A stretch of DNA of 18,072 nt from positions 1-18,072 of the forward strand of contig JANYCM010000253.1 in the NCBI GenBank assembly GCA_025360285.1, read 5' to 3'. This stretch comes from Sphingomonadales bacterium. Lineage in GTDB: Bacteria; Pseudomonadota; Alphaproteobacteria; Sphingomonadales; Sphingomonadaceae. The translations under genes and the position numbers were made by a program. Positions 14,635-18,072 of this stretch are shown here, piece after piece (the stretch's first letter is position 1; the number at the start of each line of letters is the position of its first letter). The notes beneath the pieces are model-generated. The model was not told where the DNA came from, searched no databases, and saw nothing but the letters and a program-made list of their open reading frames with translations.

Positions 14635-14651
14635 CGCGTTGCGGGCAAGGG
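14622..14651. repeat. Perfect 30-bp palindrome between hrcA and rph
   Basis: Left arm CCCTTGCCCGCAACG (14622-14636) and right arm CGTTGCGGGCAAGGG (14637-14651) are exact reverse complements with no spacer. It sits in the divergent gap. It could be a dimeric-repressor operator, a REP-like dispersed element, or a cruciform-forming site. It is unrelated to CIRCE in sequence. There is no T-run on either side, so it is not a typical terminator. Confidence 0.75.
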
Positions 14652-14667
14652 GTGAAAAGGCTACCCA
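14639..14667 (+). promoter_or_regulatory. Weak candidate rph promoter
   Basis: TTGCGG (14639-14644) in the palindrome's right arm, a 17-base spacer and TACCCA (14662-14667). The -10 match is poor, but its -35 mirrors that of the opposite-strand hrcA promoter. Confidence 0.2.
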
Positions 14668-14683
14668 CCCCCCGTCACACTTC

Positions 14684-14690
14684 AAAGGAA
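14684..14690 (+). promoter_or_regulatory. Ribosome binding site of rph
   Basis: AAAGGAA seven bases before the ATG at 14698. It is one of the clearest Shine-Dalgarno sites in the window and fixes the rph start. Confidence 0.7.
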
Positions 14691-14697
14691 CACCCCC

Positions 14698-15414
14698 ATG
14701 CGCCCCAGCGGCCGCGCCCCCGACCAGATGCGCACCATCGAAATGATCCCCGGCTTTTCGGCGCACGCCGAAGGATCGTGCCTCGTCAAATTCGGCCAGA
14801 CCCATGTGCTGGTCACCGCCAGCGTCGAAGACCGCCTGCCGCCCTGGCTGCGCGGCAAGGGCAGTGGCTGGGTGACCGCCGAATACGGCATGTTGCCGCG
14901 CGCCACCCACACCCGCGGCAGCCGCGAGGCCGCCAAGGGCAAGCAATCCGGCCGCACCCAGGAAATCCAGCGGCTGATCGGGCGGTCACTGCGCGCTGTC
15001 ACCGATCTCAAGCTGCTCGGTGAACGCCAGATCACCCTTGATTGCGACGTCATCCAGGCCGATGGCGGCACCCGCACCGCCTCGATCTCCGGCGCCTGGG
15101 TGGCGCTGCGGCTGGCCATCGACGGCATCATGGCCAAGACCCCGCTGGCGGGCGACCCGCTGGCGACGCAGGTGGCGGCCATCAGTTGCGGGGTGCACAA
15201 TGGCCAGCCGGTGCTCGATCTGGATTATGTCGAGGATTCAGACGCCGGGACCGATGCCAATTTCGTGCTGACCAGCACCGGCGGCATCGTCGAGGTGCAA
15301 GCAACGGCGGAAGGCGCGCCGTTCGATGAGGAAACCCTGCTCCGCCTGCTGCGGCTGGCGCGCATCGGCTGCAACGAGGTGTTCGCGGCGCAGTTGCAGG
15401 CGACCGGGCGCTAG
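14698..15414 (+). CDS. rph: Ribonuclease PH
   Basis: Phosphate-dependent 3'-5' exoribonuclease that trims tRNA precursors. 238 aa, the usual length. It begins with the family hallmark MRPSGRAPDQMR. Phosphate-binding arginines R86 (SGRTQEIQRLIGRSLRA) and R126 (DGGTRTASISGAW) are present. Acidic residues D180 and D186 in YVEDSDAGTDANFV fit the catalytic metal site. EYGMLPRATHTR (62-73) is also characteristic. The start has a good Shine-Dalgarno site. It is divergent from hrcA and upstream of two small membrane genes and rdgB. In many Alphaproteobacteria rph and rdgB are immediate neighbours, so the inserted pair is noteworthy. Confidence 0.96.
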   Translation: MRPSGRAPDQMRTIEMIPGFSAHAEGSCLVKFGQTHVLVTASVEDRLPPWLRGKGSGWVTAEYGMLPRATHTRGSREAAKGKQSGRTQEIQRLIGRSLRAVTDLKLLGERQITLDCDVIQADGGTRTASISGAWVALRLAIDGIMAKTPLAGDPLATQVAAISCGVHNGQPVLDLDYVEDSDAGTDANFVLTSTGGIVEVQATAEGAPFDEETLLRLLRLARIGCNEVFAAQLQATGR

Positions 15415-15422
15415 ACTATATT
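15394..15422 (+). promoter_or_regulatory. Candidate leaderless promoter at the rph 3' end
   Basis: TTGCAG (15394-15399), exactly 17 bases, then TATATT (15417-15422; five of six matches to TATAAT). Six bases later is the A of ATG 15429. Transcription would start on the start codon. That gene has no Shine-Dalgarno site, which agrees with a leaderless mRNA. Confidence 0.5.
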
Positions 15423-15428
15423 TTGGGC

Positions 15429-15797
15429 ATGGCTTCGACCCTGATCAGCGCCCCCGATGCCGGCCCGCCGGGCTTTGTGCGGATCGACGATCTGGCGCGG
15501 CTGATGGACCGGCCGCGCGCGGCGCAGCATTGGGCGATCTGGATGGGGCTGGCGGCGGTGCTGGCGTTGCAGATCGCCGGGCCAAAGGGCCTGGCGGGCG
15601 GTGCCGTGCTGCCGGGGCCGGCGTGGCTGTACCCGTTTCTGGCGCTTGCCGGACTGGCCATCGCGATCAGCATCCGCCTGGGTGCCGAACGCGACCTGCT
15701 GGCGATGGAAATCAACAGCCTGAAGCTGCGGGCTTTGCGTGACGCAGCCGCAGCGCCGACCGCAAAACTGCCGGATCAGACCGCCGCCGGTGGCTGA
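15429..15797 (+). CDS. Small two-helix membrane protein, unknown
   Basis: 122 aa, no recognised family. A polar N-terminus (1-35, containing IDDLARLMDRPRAAQHW) precedes two hydrophobic helices at about 36-50 and 67-83. A charged helix (85-105, RLGAERDLLAMEINSLKLRALR) and an Ala-rich tail follow. There is no signal peptide, so both termini probably face the cytoplasm. ATG 15429 was chosen over TTG 15423 because a -10 element overlaps the latter. Its stop overlaps the start of the next gene by eight bases, so the two small genes are probably made together. The context between rph and rdgB gives no functional clue. Confidence 0.7.
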   Translation: MASTLISAPDAGPPGFVRIDDLARLMDRPRAAQHWAIWMGLAAVLALQIAGPKGLAGGAVLPGPAWLYPFLALAGLAIAISIRLGAERDLLAMEINSLKLRALRDAAAAPTAKLPDQTAAGG

Positions 15798-16233
15798 GCT
15801 ACCGGCTGGCGAGTTCTGGTTTCTGGACGATCCACAGTGGCAGGCGTGGCTCGACGCCTTTCCGGTCTATACTCTGCTTGATGCCAGGCATTTCTCCGGC
15901 TGGCGCCGCCGTATCGAGAGCGCGGCGCGACAACAGATGCCGGGCACGCCGCTGTCGGCACGTGACAAGGTTTTGATTTTGAACGCACTTACTCAATTTT
16001 CTGACCGATTGAAGGACAATGCCAGCGCCGCAGCGGGCACAACCATAATGCTGGCAGGCGCCGCGGCGGTGAGCGCGATCGCCATGCTGCTGTTCCCGCC
16101 GCTGGTCCCGGTGACGGCGGTTCTGGGCGCCCTGGCCGGCGCCAAGCGCGCCTGGGATACCGGGCTGGGCAGCAGCGCCGGCAACAGGGCCGTCAGTGAC
16201 CTGCTGACCGACATCGCCGGAACGCTGCCGTGA
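15790..16233 (+). CDS. Small membrane-associated protein, unknown
   Basis: 147 aa from GTG 15790, which overlaps the upstream stop (15795-15797); a GTG at 15739 would overlap more and add Arg/Pro-rich residues. The soluble N-terminal half (AELPAGEFWFLDDPQWQAWL, then WRRRIESAARQQMPGTPLS) is followed by a hydrophobic hairpin at about residues 76-115 (TTIMLAGAAAVSAIAMLLFP, PVTAVLGALAGA) and a short polar end. It might be anchored to the inner membrane. No family is recognised. The stop overlaps the GTG start of rdgB (GTGA), giving a coupled chain of small gene, small gene, rdgB and hemW. Confidence 0.68.
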   Translation: MAELPAGEFWFLDDPQWQAWLDAFPVYTLLDARHFSGWRRRIESAARQQMPGTPLSARDKVLILNALTQFSDRLKDNASAAAGTTIMLAGAAAVSAIAMLLFPPLVPVTAVLGALAGAKRAWDTGLGSSAGNRAVSDLLTDIAGTLP

Positions 16234-16826
16234 GACGCCTCGCCCCCGGCCGGCTGGTGCTGGCGACACACAATCCCGGCAAGGTTGTTGAACTGGCCGA
16301 ACTGCTGGGCCCGCACGGGCTGGAGGTCGTCTCGGCCGGTGCCCTTGGCCTGCCGGAACCCGAGGAAACCGGGCTGACGTTCATCGCCAATGCCGAACTG
16401 AAGGCGCTCGCCGCCGCCACGGCTTCAGGCCTGCCAGCGCTTGCCGATGATTCCGGCCTGTGTGTGGAGGCGCTGGGCGGCGCGCCCGGTATTTATTCGG
16501 CGCGCTGGGCCGGAGAGTCCAAGGATTTCGCCGTCGCCATGGCACGCATCCATGCCGAAATGCCGGCGGGTGCCAGCGATGCGGCGCATTTCATCTGCGC
16601 GCTCAGCCTCGCCTGGCCCGATGGCCATGTCGAAAACGTCGAGGGCCGGGTCGATGGCCGGCTCGTCTGGCCACCGCGTGGGCACAATGGCTTTGGCTAT
16701 GATCCGCTGTTCCTGATGGACGGCCACACGCAAACCTTTGGCGAAATGCCGCGCGCCGCCAAGGAAGCCGACAACCACCGGGCGCGGGCGTTTACGCTGC
16801 TGCTGCCGCTGTTGCCGCCAGCGTGA
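16230..16826 (+). CDS. rdgB: Non-canonical purine NTP pyrophosphatase RdgB (HAM1)
   Basis: Hydrolyses dITP, ITP and XTP to monophosphates, keeping deaminated purines out of DNA and RNA. 198 aa, family length. Motifs: substrate-binding THNPGK (13-18), ETGLTFIANAELKA (46-59), catalytic DDSGL (73-77, with D74 equivalent to the general base), GAPGIYSAR (84-92) and GHNGFGYDPLF. GTG start at 16230 in a GTGA overlap with the upstream stop. Its own stop likewise overlaps the hemW GTG. The rdgB-hemW order is widely conserved in Alphaproteobacteria. Confidence 0.96.
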   Translation: MRRLAPGRLVLATHNPGKVVELAELLGPHGLEVVSAGALGLPEPEETGLTFIANAELKALAAATASGLPALADDSGLCVEALGGAPGIYSARWAGESKDFAVAMARIHAEMPAGASDAAHFICALSLAWPDGHVENVEGRVDGRLVWPPRGHNGFGYDPLFLMDGHTQTFGEMPRAAKEADNHRARAFTLLLPLLPPA

Positions 16827-17959
16827 GCGGGGAGCCAATCGCCCTTTACGTCCATTGGCCGTTCTGCGTCACCAAATGCCCTTATTGCGACTTCAACAGC
16901 CATGTCCGCGCGGCGGTTGACGACGCCGCCTGGCGCGCCGCGCTGCTCGCCGATCTGGCGCATGAGGCGGCCCGCCTGCCCGGCCGCCGCCTTGCCAGCA
17001 TCTTTTTCGGCGGCGGCACGCCCAGCCTGATGCCGCCCACAACCGTTGCCGCGATCATCGACGCGGCGACCAGCCACTGGCCCGCCATGCCCGACATCGA
17101 AATCACCCTGGAGGCCAACCCCTCCTCGGTCGAGGCGGCGCGCTTCGCCGGGTTCGCTGCGGCGGGCGTCAACCGCCTCAGTCTTGGCCTGCAGGCGCTT
17201 GATGATGCCGATCTGAAGGCGCTCGGCCGGCCGCACGACCTGGCGCAGGGGCTGGCGGCGCTGGACGTCGCGCAGAAACACTTCGGCCGGGTGAGTTTTG
17301 ATCTGATCTATGACCGGCCGGGGATGACCGCGGCGAGCTGGCACGCCGAACTGACCCGCGCGCTCGGCTTTGGCACCGATCATCTGTCGCTGTATCAATT
17401 GACCATCGAGGCCGGCACGCGCTTCGCCGCACTCCACGCCAAGGGACAATTGCACCTGCCCGACAGCGACACCTCCGCCGATTTGTTCGACCTGACCCGC
17501 GCGCTGACCGCGGCCGCCGGCATCCCGGCCTATGAAGTATCCAACCATGCCCGCCCCGGCAGCGAAAGCCGCCACAACATCACCTATTGGACCTATGGCG
17601 ATTATGCCGGCATCGGCCCTGGTGCGCACGGCCGGCGCATGGGGGTGGCGACGGAACGGTTGAAAAAGCCGGAGGCCTGGCTGACGGCGGTGAATGCCGG
17701 CGGCGGCCGGACCGAAACCTGGCTGACCCCGGCCGAACGCACCACCGAGGCGCTGGTGATGGGCCTGCGGCTGGGCACCGGGATCGACGCGGCGCGGTTT
17801 CTGGAACGCACCGGGGTGGTTTTGGACAGCGTACTGCGGCGCGACCGCGTGGCGCGGGTGGTGGCGCAGGGGCTGGCGGAGCATGACGCCACCGGATTGC
17901 GGCTGACGCTGGCGGGACAGCCCTTTGTGGATGCGGTGCTGCGGGAAATTGCAGCCTGA
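16823..17959 (+). CDS. hemW: Radical SAM heme chaperone HemW
   Basis: 378 aa. The radical-SAM 4Fe-4S motif is C15-x3-C19-x2-C22 (FCVTKCPYCDFNSH). The residue after the third cysteine is DFNS rather than the extra cysteine of HemN, so this is HemW (heme chaperone) and not coproporphyrinogen dehydrogenase. FFGGGTPSLM (61-70), EANPSSVE, GVNRLSLGLQ, DLIYDRPG and YEVSNHARPG follow in the expected order, with the HemN C-terminal domain after about residue 300. GTG start at 16823 overlaps the rdgB stop (GTGA). It ends three bases from the convergent gene's stop, with no terminator visible. Confidence 0.94.
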   Translation: MSGEPIALYVHWPFCVTKCPYCDFNSHVRAAVDDAAWRAALLADLAHEAARLPGRRLASIFFGGGTPSLMPPTTVAAIIDAATSHWPAMPDIEITLEANPSSVEAARFAGFAAAGVNRLSLGLQALDDADLKALGRPHDLAQGLAALDVAQKHFGRVSFDLIYDRPGMTAASWHAELTRALGFGTDHLSLYQLTIEAGTRFAALHAKGQLHLPDSDTSADLFDLTRALTAAAGIPAYEVSNHARPGSESRHNITYWTYGDYAGIGPGAHGRRMGVATERLKKPEAWLTAVNAGGGRTETWLTPAERTTEALVMGLRLGTGIDAARFLERTGVVLDSVLRRDRVARVVAQGLAEHDATGLRLTLAGQPFVDAVLREIAA

Positions 17960-17962
17960 CGA

Positions 17963-18072
17963 TCAGTTACTGAACCCCTTGGGCGCCGGCGACACCACGC
18001 CGATCCCCGCTGCCCCGATCTGCTGCACTTCCAGCATGCGTTCGGCGATGCCGTCGCGGCTGAAGCGGAAGG
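17963..18072 (-). CDS. C-terminal end of a probable penicillin-binding-protein activator (LppC-like)
   Basis: Only the last 36 residues lie in the window, read from the edge to TGA at 17965-17963. They include FRFSRDGIAERMLEVQQI and end VVSPAPKGFSN. The FRF..DG..ER.L.V pattern followed by V.PAP..F resembles the end of the LppC/penicillin-binding-protein activator lipoproteins, and such a gene often neighbours hemW in Alphaproteobacteria. The piece is too short to be sure. It is convergent with hemW. Confidence 0.6.
   Translation of the reverse strand, partial: FRFSRDGIAERMLEVQQIGAAGIGVVSPAPKGFSN

Noticed and set aside
14600..14697. CIRCE operator expected near hrcA-grpE
   Set aside because: No TTAGCACTC/GAGTGCTAA pair is present; the 30-bp palindrome has a different sequence and no spacer.
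16697..17884. Minus-strand open frame (395 codons) opposite hemW and the end of rdgB
   Set aside because: Arg/Gly-rich composition with no family features. Both plus-strand genes are complete and well conserved.
1..18072. Mobile element, phage, CRISPR array or toxin-antitoxin system
   Set aside because: No transposase, phage gene, direct-repeat array or toxin family was recognised. XerD here has housekeeping context, and composition is uniform across the window.

Overview
The window is a compact, GC-rich bacterial chromosome segment. It has almost no intergenic space, many 4-base ATGA/GTGA/TGATG gene overlaps, and no gene-free stretch longer than 300 bases. Two gene orders are familiar from Alphaproteobacteria: xerD divergent from aroK-aroB, and hrcA-grpE divergent from rph with rdgB and hemW downstream. 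With the protein style (Ala/Gly-rich, short Pro-Ala linkers), this suggests a sphingomonad-like alphaproteobacterium. That assignment is an inference; no rRNA or species marker is present.

Layout. 1-163 (-): edge of a secreted-protein-like frame with no normal start codon. 260-2886 (-): a 578-aa exported solenoid-like protein translationally coupled to xerD. 2995-4694 (+): aroK-aroB, two shikimate-pathway enzymes overlapping by ATGA. 4691-6945 (-): an outer-membrane TPR/beta-barrel protein and an exported FecR-domain protein, coupled by TGATG. 7064-9319 (+): divergent from these, a CHASE2-domain class III adenylate cyclase. 9396-12751 (+): a SAM methyltransferase, a PYROXD2/phytoene-desaturase-like FAD oxidoreductase, and a CpdA-like metallophosphoesterase (candidate cAMP phosphodiesterase). 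12748-14599 (-): hrcA-grpE plus a small antibiotic-biosynthesis-type monooxygenase, each overlapping the next by 4 bases. 14698-17959 (+): rph, two small uncharacterised membrane-protein genes, rdgB and hemW. 17963-18072 (-): the last 36 codons of a probable penicillin-binding-protein activator (LppC-like) lipoprotein.

How the genes may work together. Most are housekeeping: chromosome dimer resolution, aromatic amino-acid synthesis, heat-shock control, RNA 3'-end processing, nucleotide sanitation and heme handling. The most system-like part is 4691-9319: an outer-membrane barrel, a periplasmic FecR-fold protein and an inner-membrane cyclase whose sensor domain faces the periplasm. These could form a trans-envelope route that converts an outer-membrane or periplasmic cue into cytoplasmic cAMP. 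A candidate enzyme for cAMP breakdown lies 2.6 kb downstream on the same strand. This is a hypothesis from gene adjacency and domain content.

Regulatory sequence of interest is concentrated at the hrcA/rph divergence. There a perfect 30-bp palindrome (14622-14651) carries a possible -35 element for each direction. A second promoter-like site, at the rph 3' end, would produce a leaderless mRNA for the first small membrane protein. No tRNA, rRNA, CRISPR array, insertion sequence or strong intrinsic terminator was recognised.
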